Assembly: GCF_014203045.1 (NCBI RefSeq)
Contig: NZ_JACHIF010000001.1
Span: 1,272,143-1,336,142, forward strand
Source: Prosthecobacter dejongeii
GTDB taxonomy: Bacteria > Verrucomicrobiota > Verrucomicrobiia > Verrucomicrobiales > Verrucomicrobiaceae
Direction: 5' to 3'
DNA: 64,000 bases
Positions within the stretch are counted from its first letter, which is position 1; each line of letters opens with the position of its first letter. The translations under genes and the position numbers were made by a program. The notes under the pieces are model-generated. The model was not told the origin of the DNA. It was given only the letters and a program-made list of their open reading frames with translations, and searched no databases. Positions 27,778-36,406 of the stretch are shown piece after piece.

Positions 27778-28329
27778 ATGAAACTCGAATCCCTTCAAAG
27801 CCTCTACATCCACGAACTGCAGGACCTGCACAGCGCCGAGATGCAAATCAAAAGTGCGTTGCCAAAAGTCATTAAAGCAGCTGCATCGAAGGAGCTGAAA
27901 GAAGCTCTCAAAGCCCATCTTGAAGTCACCAAGACCCATGTCGAACGCCTCAACGACATTTTGGCCAGCCATGACGAAAAACGCGAAAGCGAAAAGTGCA
28001 AAGGCATGGAAGGCCTGCTCGAAGAGTGTGAAGGCATGCTCGAAGAAGAAGGCGATGACATCCTTCGCGACTTGGGCATCATCTCAGGCTGCCAGCGTGT
28101 AGAGCATTATGAAATGGCAGGCTACGGCAATGCCCGTACTTTTGCGGAGCAGCTTGGCCATTCCGATGACATCGCCCTCCTCACAGAAACCATCGAGGAA
28201 GAAGGTGCTGCCGATGAGGAACTCACCAGTGTGGCTACCATTCTCCTGAGCCAGTATGATGGCGATGCTTCAGATGAGGATGAAGAAGACGAATCTGAGG
28301 CGCCTGCTCGTAAGAAAGCAGCCCGCTAA
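27778..28329 (+). CDS. YciE/YciF-like ferritin-fold protein (DUF892)
   Basis: 183 residues. The DUF892 core is clear: SLYIHELQDLHSAEMQIKSA, LKAHLEVTKTHVERL, GIISGCQRVEHYEMAGYG and AEQLGHSDDIALLTETIEEE. The spaced Glu/His residues would form a diiron-type centre in the four-helix bundle. The C-terminus is a strongly acidic tail (SDEDEEDESEAP) ending in KKAAR. The family is induced by stress and is thought to bind metal; its reaction is unknown. It is the second gene of the operon starting at 27400 and ends at a strong terminator. Confidence 0.88.
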   Translation: MKLESLQSLYIHELQDLHSAEMQIKSALPKVIKAAASKELKEALKAHLEVTKTHVERLNDILASHDEKRESEKCKGMEGLLEECEGMLEEEGDDILRDLGIISGCQRVEHYEMAGYGNARTFAEQLGHSDDIALLTETIEEEGAADEELTSVATILLSQYDGDASDEDEEDESEAPARKKAAR

Positions 28330-28343
28330 TCCTGATCATAAAA

Positions 28344-28385
28344 AGCCAGCCGAGTCACTGAAGAGTGCACTCGGCTGGCTTTTTT
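28344..28385. terminator. Bidirectional intrinsic terminator
   Basis: Perfect 12-bp stem AGCCAGCCGAGT (28344-28355) and ACTCGGCTGGCT (28369-28380) with T5 after it and an A run before it. It serves the DUF892 gene on the plus strand and the NtrC-type gene on the minus strand. Confidence 0.85.
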
Positions 28386-28440
28386 AATGGTGGAATTCAG
28401 AGCAACTTATCTTTTTAAGACCTTCCTTTGGCGGAAGGAA

Positions 28441-29853
28441 TCAGTGCGCCGCTTTGCCATCCAAGCCCATTTTTTTCCTTTTGCGGTAGAGGGTAGCTTG
28501 GTCAATGCCCAGAATAACCGCTGCTTCCGCGAGGCTACCTGCTGTTTCTAAAGTCTGCTTGATGTAAGCTTCTTCGATCTGCTGAAGCGTCATGCCCTGC
28601 CAAGCGCTGAAGTCTAGCCCATTGCTATTGGACATTCCTTGAGCTCCTCCGGATGAGGAACCAGCGGAGCTGTTACCTCCATGGACTTCAGTAGGGAAAT
28701 CATCGGCTTCCAGTTGATCCGTATTTGCTAGGATCACAGCCCGTTCAATCGCATTGCGCAGTTCACGCAAGTTGCCTGGCCAACTGTAATTCGCGATCCG
28801 ACGTTTAGCCGCCTCTGAAACTCCATGAAGCTTTCTGCCCACCTGTGCCGCAAAATGCTCTGTGTAGTAATCAGCGATGCGTAGCAAATCACTCTGACGA
28901 TGTCTGAGAGGTGGCATCTCCACGGAGATCACATTGAGTCGGAAGAAAAGATCTTCACGGAAGGTGCGGTTACGCACGCTTTCTTTCAGGTCGCGATTCG
29001 TCGCAGCGATGATGCGCACATCCGCTTTGCGAGTCACGGTTTCGCCCACACGCTCATATTCGCGCTCTTGCAGCAGGCGCAGGAGCTGTGGCTGGATCTC
29101 TAGCGGCAGTTCGCCGATTTCATCAAGGAAAAGGGTCCCTCCTTCCGCTTGTTTGATCTTGCCCCACGTGTCCCGGATAGCACCAGTGAACGCTCCTTTG
29201 ACGTGGCCAAAAAGATCACTCTGCAGCAGTTCTTTGGAGAGAGCTGGGCAGCTCACGGTGACAAAGGGTTTATCCTTGAGATGACTTTGCTGGTGGATGG
29301 CCTTGGCTACTACGCTCTTGCCTGTGCCACTTTCACCCAGGATCAGGATGGCTGCCGGCGCGCGTGCTGCGCGCATCAGCACGTCCATGACGGACTTCAT
29401 CACAGGAGTTTCAAAGTCAAAACGTGGCTCTGGGCCACTTTGCTGGCGTACTTCCTTGACCTCTTTTTCTAAAGTTTCGATCCGCTGGCTCATTTGCCTA
29501 AAGCGGGTCAATCGGGCCAGAACCGCGCGAAATTCTTCACGAGTAAAAGGCTTTTCCAGGAAATCCAACGCCCCACGCCGTACGGCCTCAACGGCTATTT
29601 TGACGGTGCCCTGGGCGGTGAACATGACCACTGGGACTTGGGGGTGGTGTTTCACCAAAAGGTCCAAAAGGTCCAGGCCATTTTCAGGTCCCAGATTCAA
29701 GTCTAACAAAATGGCATCGTACTTTTCCTCCTTCAGCCGGGCCAGTGCTCCGGCGCTGTTTACCACAGGCTCAGCATAGTGGCCTTCATCGTCTATCAGC
29801 ATGCACGTCGCATCGCGGATGCTTTTCTCGTCATCAATTACAAGGAAATCCAT
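28441..29853 (-). CDS. NtrC-family sigma-54-dependent response regulator
   Basis: 470 residues. Receiver with Asp51 (AILLDLNLGPENG), a linker coiled coil (about 112-138), then the AAA+ domain with Walker A GESGTGKS (173-180), the sigma-54 contact loop GAFTGA (220-225) and Walker B LFLDEIGE (Asp244-Glu245). A Fis-type HTH lies at the end (AEAAVILGIDQATLYRKRKK). It remodels sigma-54 holoenzyme at promoters when phosphorylated. The receiver-kinase gene 29869-31026 ends 15 bp upstream, so the pair is one operon. It is the obvious activator for the local -24/-12 sites, including the one upstream of its own operon. Confidence 0.95.
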   Translation of the reverse strand: MDFLVIDDEKSIRDATCMLIDDEGHYAEPVVNSAGALARLKEEKYDAILLDLNLGPENGLDLLDLLVKHHPQVPVVMFTAQGTVKIAVEAVRRGALDFLEKPFTREEFRAVLARLTRFRQMSQRIETLEKEVKEVRQQSGPEPRFDFETPVMKSVMDVLMRAARAPAAILILGESGTGKSVVAKAIHQQSHLKDKPFVTVSCPALSKELLQSDLFGHVKGAFTGAIRDTWGKIKQAEGGTLFLDEIGELPLEIQPQLLRLLQEREYERVGETVTRKADVRIIAATNRDLKESVRNRTFREDLFFRLNVISVEMPPLRHRQSDLLRIADYYTEHFAAQVGRKLHGVSEAAKRRIANYSWPGNLRELRNAIERAVILANTDQLEADDFPTEVHGGNSSAGSSSGGAQGMSNSNGLDFSAWQGMTLQQIEEAYIKQTLETAGSLAEAAVILGIDQATLYRKRKKMGLDGKAAH

Positions 29854-29868
29854 GGTTTTAAAAGAGGG

Positions 29869-31026
29869 TCAGAAACGGGGTTCCAGACTGGCCCGTTTGC
29901 TTGGGCGGATCTTTGGCAGGCGTACCGTGAATGCGGCACCCTCACCCAAAGTTGATTCTAAAAGTAAATGGCCGTGCATGGCCTCGATCAATTTTTTGAC
30001 AATGCTCAGGCCTAATCCGGTGCTTGGTTCACCCGCCGTTGGACGGGCCGTTAATCGGGCGTATCGGCGGAACATGTGCTGCTTATCCGCATCGGTAAAT
30101 CCAGGGCCTTCATCCCGGATGCAGCACTCCACGCAGTCCCCGTTCATGGGGGAGACACTGACGTGGATTTTTTTACCGCTTGGGGAGAACTTGATGGCAT
30201 TCGACAGGAGGTTATCGAGCACTTGTTTCAAGGCTGTAGGGTCAGCTTCGATGGTGCTGCTGCTGCTGTTAAACTGGCAGATGAATTCGATTTCCTTTCG
30301 TTCTGCGGCCAACTGATATTGACGCACGGCCTGATTCGCGGCCTGTGCCAGATCCACAGGTTCGGCATTGAACTGAATCATCCTTTCCGTGAGGCTATTG
30401 GCCAGGAACTCCTTCACGAAAGCCAGCATCTGCGTGGTGTTTAAAAGGATGTTTCCCACTAAGTGCTCGCACTTTTCATCCGTGGGGTGACGCTCCAAAC
30501 GGTCGTGCAAGAGCTGGGCACTCATCTGCATACCACCCAAGTGATTTTTCAAATCATGCGTTAGGATGCCCAAGAGCTCATCTTTATCTTCAGCCAAAGC
30601 TTTCAGGGAGTCTCGCGCCATTTTCAGTGCTAGATGAGTCCTGACGCGTGTGAGCAATTCGGCACGGCTGAATGGTTTTGTGACGTAGTCCACCCCACCA
30701 CTTTCCAGCGCCTGCACGATGAGGTTTTTATCATCCGCTGCTGAGAGGAAAATGATGGGAATGTCTGTGAGTTCCGGGATTTCCTTGATCAGTTTGCAGG
30801 TTTCTACGCCGTCGCGTTCGGGCATCAAAACATCCAGCAAGATGAGGTCTGGAACGGTTTTTTGCAGCAGCGCCAGTGCTTGGTCACCACTTTCTGCCTC
30901 GATCACTTCGTAACCCATGGCGAGTGTTAGGAGGTCACTCACCAGCTTCACGTTCTGGGGCTGATCATCCACGACCATGATCTTGGATCTTAACTCGTTC
31001 GGGTCATTTTTAGAAGTCGCGGGCAT
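29869..31026 (-). CDS. Receiver-histidine kinase (REC-HK)
   Basis: 385 residues. An N-terminal receiver has Asp65 in LILLDVLMPERDG and Lys in YVTKPF. HisKA carries His157 in LTHDLKNHLGGMQ, and the HATPase part has DNLLSNAIKFSPSG, RDEGPGFTD and TGLGLSIVKKL. There is no membrane segment. Receiver-first kinases of this kind are usually phosphorylated by another kinase and then act on a partner regulator. The NtrC-type activator 15 bp downstream is the evident partner. A sigma-54-like promoter at 31099-31114 suggests autoregulation. Confidence 0.92.
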   Translation of the reverse strand: MPATSKNDPNELRSKIMVVDDQPQNVKLVSDLLTLAMGYEVIEAESGDQALALLQKTVPDLILLDVLMPERDGVETCKLIKEIPELTDIPIIFLSAADDKNLIVQALESGGVDYVTKPFSRAELLTRVRTHLALKMARDSLKALAEDKDELLGILTHDLKNHLGGMQMSAQLLHDRLERHPTDEKCEHLVGNILLNTTQMLAFVKEFLANSLTERMIQFNAEPVDLAQAANQAVRQYQLAAERKEIEFICQFNSSSSTIEADPTALKQVLDNLLSNAIKFSPSGKKIHVSVSPMNGDCVECCIRDEGPGFTDADKQHMFRRYARLTARPTAGEPSTGLGLSIVKKLIEAMHGHLLLESTLGEGAAFTVRLPKIRPSKRASLEPRF

Positions 31027-31098
31027 GGTGAAGCAAAGAGTGGACTGCTATCAGGGAGCACAATCAACCGTGATCACTGGCTATCATGCTCAAACCCT

Positions 31099-31114
31099 TG
31101 CACAGCCTGTGCCA
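31099..31114 (-). promoter_or_regulatory. Candidate sigma-54 promoter of the REC-HK/NtrC operon
   Basis: Read on the minus strand it is TGGCACAGGCTGTGCA: perfect -24 TGGCAC, GG-N10-GC spacing and -12 GTGCA, followed by AGG. It lies 72 bp before the ATG at 31026. The rest of the 322-bp gap (31027-31348) holds no other feature that I can support. Confidence 0.6.
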
Positions 31115-31348
31115 GAGTTTCTTGAGGCATATCCCCTTGGTTTTAAGCCTGTTCCACAGGGAACATGTGAATTGGATATTGTGTTTTTAGGGCGTTTTGC
31201 AATCATTTAAGATATGCAAAATGCAACGGCATAATCCGCACTGACAGCTAAATCGGCTTTCTTTGAGAAAGTATGGAGATATTGGTTCGGCGGGGCAGAA
31301 AACTTTCATAACCGCACGCGCAGGCTGCGGCGCATCCGATTCATTTGG

Positions 31349-32749
31349 ATGACGCCTTTTTATCGGGATGATGCGATCCGACAGCGGCTGATTGAGTTTC
31401 TCGGTGGTGAGACTCTCGATCAGGTGACGGCTACCTATCTGACGCACTCGGATGGCTGCCAATTCCGCCGCTCTCAGTTGCGTGTTCCAGCGGAGCTGGA
31501 TTGGTTTCTCGAGCGTGATCTGGATATTGCGCGCTCTTTGGCAGACTCGAAGTCGCTCATTTTTCATCTTGATATTGAGTATGTGCATTTCGATTCTCCA
31601 GCAGAGGCTCATGTAGATCCTGTGCGCGCTTTTGAGATTCAGGAGCCCGTGGTGCGCGTGATCGAGTGCTTGCTACTGCACTGGGGCATCCGGCCACTGC
31701 ACATCCTCACAGGGCAGGGCCATCACTTTGTATGGAGGATCGATCGCCACAGTGAACTCGCGCAGCGCCTGAGCATGCTGGATCCAGCCCCTGAGCTGCG
31801 GGACGCCTGCGTCGCTTCTGTCCCAGAGCCGTTTACAGGCCAGATAGGTGCCCTGGCCCAGAGCGCCTTTGCAGCGCAGTCTTTGGTCATGGAATACGTG
31901 GCCCAAAGGATCAAGCAAGAGGCAGCGCCACTGATGGAGATCCCCGTGGAGATCACTGCAGTTCACGTTGGGCCGGGGAAGTCGGGTCAAAGGGAAATCG
32001 TATCGTTGGATATTTCTGAATATGGAGACCCGCTGTATTCCAGAATGATCCGCCAGCCCTTCTCTTATTATTTGAAACCGTGGATGCAGGGGCTCACAGA
32101 TGATCCTTCAGTCAGAGACCAGATCCCCCTGGTGCGAGTGGTGCCGCTGCATGAGATGGATATCAAACTGGCCCTGCAAGTGCGTCAGGTGGAGGCCGAT
32201 GTGCGCGATCTGGCCCGGCGTGCCTGTGTGCGGATTCCCGAGCAATCACACGGGACGACGAAGCTGCTGGACGAGTACCTGAGTTCCTCGCTGCGGCGCT
32301 TTCACGACTTTTTTTATTCAGATCACCATGACCCAAAGGATCGCTGGCATGAGACTTATGAGCAAACCCCCAGTCACATCCTCCCCCCATGCATGCGCTC
32401 TTTGTTGGAGGATCCGAATGATCGATTGTTAAAGCCTGCTGGCATGCAACTCATCACACGCAGCTTGCTGGCCAGGGGTTGGCATCCGCGGCACATTGCG
32501 GGTCTTATCCGGTCAAAGTTTGAAAACCGCGCTTATGGTTGGGGCGTGGATTGGCAGGATTACAATCCTGGCATTCGGGCTGATTTTTACACACGGGTCT
32601 TTGCAGGCCTGCGTGCCACAGGCCTGGATGAACTCATTGACTTCAATTGCATTTCTACCCGGGAGAAAGGCTTTTGCCATTCACCCTGCGATGCGGGGAG
32701 CTGCCTCGCACCGCTTCGTCAGACACTGCTCACCCATCCTATGTTATGA
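31349..32749 (+). CDS. Archaeo-eukaryotic-type primase with PriL-like cysteine domain
   Basis: 466 residues. The three AEP catalytic motifs are visible: motif I LIFHLDIEYV (Asp75, Glu77), motif II LTGQGHHFVW (His125/126) and motif III VSLDIS (Asp221), followed by RMIRQPFSYYLKP, which resembles the R-x-x-S-x-H-x-K segment after motif III. The C-terminal domain has LPPCMRSLL (Cys348), a helical part (LITRSLLARGWHPRHIAGLI), then Cys434, Cys443, Cys447 and Cys452 (NCISTREKGFCHSPCDAGSC). This order matches the iron-sulfur domain of the primase large subunit PriL. It would synthesise primers or fill gaps. No phage, plasmid, CRISPR or LigD genes are nearby. It overlaps the next gene by ATGA. Confidence 0.72.
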   Translation: MTPFYRDDAIRQRLIEFLGGETLDQVTATYLTHSDGCQFRRSQLRVPAELDWFLERDLDIARSLADSKSLIFHLDIEYVHFDSPAEAHVDPVRAFEIQEPVVRVIECLLLHWGIRPLHILTGQGHHFVWRIDRHSELAQRLSMLDPAPELRDACVASVPEPFTGQIGALAQSAFAAQSLVMEYVAQRIKQEAAPLMEIPVEITAVHVGPGKSGQREIVSLDISEYGDPLYSRMIRQPFSYYLKPWMQGLTDDPSVRDQIPLVRVVPLHEMDIKLALQVRQVEADVRDLARRACVRIPEQSHGTTKLLDEYLSSSLRRFHDFFYSDHHDPKDRWHETYEQTPSHILPPCMRSLLEDPNDRLLKPAGMQLITRSLLARGWHPRHIAGLIRSKFENRAYGWGVDWQDYNPGIRADFYTRVFAGLRATGLDELIDFNCISTREKGFCHSPCDAGSCLAPLRQTLLTHPML

Positions 32750-33582
32750 ACCAATGGCCCATCGGACTTTCCACTGGCTGTTTTTATCAGCGCAGTATTT
32801 TTGAGGTGCTAGACGGCATCGCTGAAAGCGGATTCAAGCAGATCGAGATTTGCTCCTTTCCCAAACATTTGGATTACCATCAGCATGACATGGTGAGGGA
32901 GGCAGGGGAGCGGATGCGGGCGCTGGATCTGCATCCATTCTCTTTTCATGCGCCTTTCGCAGACCACATTGATATCACTTCCCTGCATGAGCCTACCCGG
33001 CGCGGAGCGGTGAATGAACTCATCGTGGCCTGCACGGCGGCTGCGGCTATGGGTGCGCGTAACGTCGTGCTACATCCTGGTCCGGAACGTGAAGGACGCC
33101 CACCCCAGGAGGAATTCCTTCAGCACATGAATCATGCCGCGGAGTCGCTCAATCTGGTGGCGCGAAAATGCATGGACTTGGGGGTGAACTTACTCCTGGA
33201 AAACATGCTGCCGCACCTGCTCTTCGGCCATACGAGTGACATGCTCTATCTCCTGGGGCAGATTCGTGAATGCAATGTCGGCACCTGTTTGGATACGGGC
33301 CATGCGAACCTTGCGGGAGAGCTGGGTACCGTGGTTCATAAACTCTCGGGCCACCTGAAAATGCTTCATGCCAATGATAACCGAGGGAATTATGATGCCC
33401 ATCTCAATCCCGGTGAAGGAGTGATTGATTGGCCCTGGCTGCTGGCAGAGCTCAAGACTCACCAGTTTAAGGGGTCTCTTATTCTGGAACTGGCGGGGAA
33501 TGCCCATGAATCCATTCCTGAGACTCTTTCCCGGGCGCGCCGTGCTTTTGATTATTTGGTGCAGGTGGGAAAAAACAACTGA
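32746..33582 (+). CDS. AP-endonuclease-2 / sugar isomerase TIM-barrel protein
   Basis: 278 residues from ATG 32746, overlapping the primase stop by 4 bp. It is an AP_endonuc_2-type TIM barrel. The residues at metal positions follow endonuclease IV order: His68 (FHAPF), His110 (VLHPG), Glu152 (LLEN), Asp183 and His186 (CLDTGHA), His208 (LHAND), Asp217 and His219 (YDAHLNPGEG) and Glu248 (LILEL). Sugar-phosphate isomerases of the same fold share most of these, so function cannot be set from motifs alone. Coupling to a primase favours a DNA-repair role (cleavage at abasic sites followed by gap filling), which is inference. The alternative is an isomerase or epimerase. Confidence 0.8.
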   Translation: MNQWPIGLSTGCFYQRSIFEVLDGIAESGFKQIEICSFPKHLDYHQHDMVREAGERMRALDLHPFSFHAPFADHIDITSLHEPTRRGAVNELIVACTAAAAMGARNVVLHPGPEREGRPPQEEFLQHMNHAAESLNLVARKCMDLGVNLLLENMLPHLLFGHTSDMLYLLGQIRECNVGTCLDTGHANLAGELGTVVHKLSGHLKMLHANDNRGNYDAHLNPGEGVIDWPWLLAELKTHQFKGSLILELAGNAHESIPETLSRARRAFDYLVQVGKNN

Positions 33583-33617
33583 CCGGATTCCGGAATCAAA
33601 TTCCAAAAACCGGTCAG
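33571..33617 (-). terminator. Intrinsic terminator of the ECF sigma gene
   Basis: Inverted repeat CTGACCGG (33579-33586) and CCGGTCAG (33610-33617). On the minus strand it is followed by TTGTTTTTT, as expected for termination after the sigma gene at 33640-34236. There is no T run on the plus strand. Confidence 0.6.
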
Positions 33618-33639
33618 ACAAGACTAACGGAAAGTGTGA

Positions 33640-34236
33640 TTACATCACTTTATGCTGCATTCCACCCGCGATGTGGCAGAGCTTACGCATGCCCAATTCC
33701 AGGCGGGTTTTCACCGTGCCTAATGGTAGGCTGATGGCGGCGGCGATCTGCCGCTGGCTCATGCCGTGAAGGTGGGCGAGCACGACGACTTCCTTCTGCG
33801 CGACCGGCAGTGTCTGCAGCAGGCTGTTGAGATAATTGCGGATGTCGTGGTTCTCGATGTCATGCTGAGCGCTTTCGATTTCGTAAGCATTCGATGGCTT
33901 CGAGGCTTTTTCCAACCGCTCAGTAGCCATCTGGTAGGAGTGACGCTGGCGGAGGCGATCAATAGCGCGGCGACGTGCCAAGGTGATGAGCCAGCCAGCA
34001 GCCTTGCCTTTTTCGACCGAGTAGTTGGCTGCATTTGTCCAGATCTGGATGAAGACCTCTTGAAGCACGTCGTCAGCTTCGGTTTCGTCATGAATGACGG
34101 AGATGATGATGGACTTCAAAATGGAGTGATAACGCTGATGCACTACCCACAGAGCGTTTGGCTCTTTGGCTGCGAGGCAGGCCATGAGGGCTTCGTCGTC
34201 CATGTCAGTGAAGGAGGAGGTCGGGGCGATTTTCAT
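33640..34236 (-). CDS. ECF-type RNA polymerase sigma factor
   Basis: 198 residues. Region 2 is visible as VHQRYHSILKSIIISVI, then DETEADDVLQEVFIQIW and GWLITLARRRAIDRLRQR, where the -10 element is recognised. Region 4 is LPVAQKEVVVLAHLHGMSQR followed by LPLGTVKTRLELGMRKL. The layout is closest to SigK-like ECF factors. No anti-sigma gene is adjacent: the flanking genes are the TIM-barrel protein and a zinc-ribbon protein. Control is therefore not obvious from context. Confidence 0.93.
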   Translation of the reverse strand: MKIAPTSSFTDMDDEALMACLAAKEPNALWVVHQRYHSILKSIIISVIHDETEADDVLQEVFIQIWTNAANYSVEKGKAAGWLITLARRRAIDRLRQRHSYQMATERLEKASKPSNAYEIESAQHDIENHDIRNYLNSLLQTLPVAQKEVVVLAHLHGMSQRQIAAAISLPLGTVKTRLELGMRKLCHIAGGMQHKVM

Positions 34237-34531
34237 AAGATGGGTAGCGGAAGGGGTTTCAGGGGTTGCGCTGAAGGTGAGTGCGCAGTGACAGTTCCCT
34301 TCATTGCAAACCCCATACCCACCCGAGCCAAACTCGATTTTCGTTGATAACCAACGATTTATGTTTTTGGCGATCCGTGCTTACCGCCCAGAGTACTGAC
34401 GAAATGCAAGGCTGAAATCGTGCACCTTGTAAAACGCGAATCGTTTTACTCACTTCAGGTGGTCGTGCCAAAAATGGGCAAGCTCAAGCAGGTCTGGGAT
34501 TGCGATTATTGTTAAACAGCCCTTTACGATC

Positions 34532-34990
34532 ATGAATTTTATCAATCTCGCCACTCTGGATAGCATGCATGAAGCTGAGCGCCTAGCCGATGCGTTAAGC
34601 CACGCAGGTATCAAAGCCCGTACACATGATGAAAGTGACATCCAGCGTTTCATCTTCCTCTCAAAACCCAAAGCCTTCTCCATCGTGCAGGTCCTACAAG
34701 AAGATTATGCGCAGGCAGTGGGGGTGATCCAAGACATGCAGGACCGGCATGAGCCTCTCTGCCGCCACATCTTCAGTTGCCCAGAGTGTGGGTCTCTCGC
34801 GGTGGAGTATCCGCAGTTTACACGGAAGTATTTCATCACACCACTGCTGCTTGAGTGGGCGAGTAACTTCGGCCTGTTTAACAAAAAGTTCTACTGCCGT
34901 AAATGCCACGCTGTATGGCCGTACCATGAGGGCGGTCGCCTGCCCGTCATTGGTCATGCTGCGGGGGTAGAAGTCGCCCCACCGAATTGA
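34532..34990 (+). CDS. DUF2007-like protein with zinc ribbon
   Basis: 152 residues. The first 70 residues (NLATLDSMHEAERLADALSH, then a segment ending VLQEDYAQAV) have the layout of the DUF2007 putative signal-transducing domain. The second half has two CxxC knuckles, CPEC and CRKC, about 45 residues apart, typical of a zinc ribbon. Hydrophobic character between them is modest, so it is probably soluble. The role is unknown. The 295-bp region upstream (34237-34531) shows no element that I can support. Confidence 0.65.
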   Translation: MNFINLATLDSMHEAERLADALSHAGIKARTHDESDIQRFIFLSKPKAFSIVQVLQEDYAQAVGVIQDMQDRHEPLCRHIFSCPECGSLAVEYPQFTRKYFITPLLLEWASNFGLFNKKFYCRKCHAVWPYHEGGRLPVIGHAAGVEVAPPN

Positions 34991-35032
34991 TGGGGCGATG
35001 GAGCAGACTCAATGCAGATAAGAGGTCTCCAA

Positions 35033-36286
35033 TCAGGCGGGGATCTCTTCCGTTGTGGGTTCGAGATCAGACAATTTAGTGGCCGTGCTCGGAAAAGTGA
35101 CGGTGACGTAACCTCCAGCTCCGCGTTTTCGATTGCCAAGAGTGAGGGTGGCTTTGATACGGTCGGCAATGCGTTTCGCGGAAGCTAAGCCGACGCCTAG
35201 GCTCGGCTGGGTGCTACCGTCCTTATGATGCATGTAGGGCTGGAACTGACGGCGCAGGTATTCATCTGAAAAACCGGGTCCGTTATCCTTCACGCGCAGG
35301 ATGATGAGGCCATCCGCTTCAGAGATGCGGACTTCGATACGGCCTGCATGAGGGGTGAAATTGACGGCGTTCGAAAGCACTGCATCCACGATCTGGTTCA
35401 CGGCAAAGGAAAGACCCGCGATAGGGAGGGGACGGCTGGGAGCTGTGAGGGCAAGTTCCACCAGCTTGCGCTTGGCCGTTACATACCATTTGCCCACCAT
35501 GGATTTTAAATCGTCGGTGGTGAGTCCTTGAGGGCTGGACCCGTCTTGGAATGCACTGGCGCTTGAAGATTCCTCATGAAGGAAACCTTCGATCGAGCTG
35601 AGCATGCGATGTGTCTCCCGCATGGCTTCTTTGCTGAGGGCCAGCATGCTGCCGGGACGATCTGCTTCTTCCATGTCCCGATAGACGGTGGAAAGAAAAA
35701 GGGAGATGCGTTGAAGTGGCTTATGCCATTCATGAGCGATGAGATCCAAGGTGCGTCGCCTTTCCTGCACTTGCATGATGTTGCGCACTTGGCTGCGGTG
35801 CAGATCCACATGGGTGCGCACTCGGGCCAGCAACTCGGACTTGTTAAAAGGCTTGGAGATGTAATCAATGCCGCCTTTGGCAAAACCGGTCATGACCGAC
35901 TGGTGGCCCGCATCGCCCGACAAAAAGATGATCGGGATGTTCTGCGTGGCCGGATTGGCTTTGATTTGTTCGCAGACTTCAAATCCATCCATTTCAGGCA
36001 TCGCTACATCCAGAAGGATGAGGTCAGGCCAATGGTTGCTGATGCAGCGCAGGGCCTCTTCGCCACTCTCCGCAGTGACGACTTGGAAGCCATCACTGGA
36101 GAGCACTTTTTTCACCATTTGCAGATTCCTAGATTGGTCATCCACCACCAAAACCAGCGGAGGGGCGCTGAGGGAGGAGGCTGAATGTTCTTTGCCTGCC
36201 TGCCGTTGCAAACCGGACACAACCGGGATGGGTTGAGTCGCTTTGCTGGGCGCAGGGGTGCTGGGCGGATGGGATGCCTGGGACAT
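35033..36286 (-). CDS. Receiver-histidine kinase with atypical H-box
   Basis: 417 residues. A Ser/Pro-rich start (about 40 residues) precedes a receiver with Asp93 (LILLDVAMPEMDG) and YISKPF. The phospho-acceptor region reads LIAHEWHKPLQRISLFL (likely His185), with Trp-His in place of the usual L-R-T of HELRTPL. The ATPase part has VDAVLSNAVNFTPHAG, KDNGPGFSD and LGVGLASAKRI. It is of the same class as the 29.9-31.0 kb kinase. No output regulator lies next to it, so its target is unknown. Confidence 0.9.
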   Translation of the reverse strand: MSQASHPPSTPAPSKATQPIPVVSGLQRQAGKEHSASSLSAPPLVLVVDDQSRNLQMVKKVLSSDGFQVVTAESGEEALRCISNHWPDLILLDVAMPEMDGFEVCEQIKANPATQNIPIIFLSGDAGHQSVMTGFAKGGIDYISKPFNKSELLARVRTHVDLHRSQVRNIMQVQERRRTLDLIAHEWHKPLQRISLFLSTVYRDMEEADRPGSMLALSKEAMRETHRMLSSIEGFLHEESSSASAFQDGSSPQGLTTDDLKSMVGKWYVTAKRKLVELALTAPSRPLPIAGLSFAVNQIVDAVLSNAVNFTPHAGRIEVRISEADGLIILRVKDNGPGFSDEYLRRQFQPYMHHKDGSTQPSLGVGLASAKRIADRIKATLTLGNRKRGAGGYVTVTFPSTATKLSDLEPTTEEIPA

Positions 36287-36406
36287 GGTCAGAAAGGTAA
36301 AGGACGGTAGAGCGAGTGAATGGTGGTTCTACGCCTTCACCCAAAATCGCAGCACGGTGGATTCATGCATGTATGGCCTGCGAAAAAACCTTTGGTAAGG
36401 GTCAGA

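Noticed and set aside
27304..27972. Minus-strand frame of 222 codons over the CsbD-lipoprotein and DUF892 genes
   Set aside because: Phe-rich antisense translation; both plus-strand genes have clear family signatures.
31187..31612. Minus-strand frame of 141 codons upstream of and overlapping the primase start
   Set aside because: No motif, and it covers the conserved N-terminal part of the primase gene.
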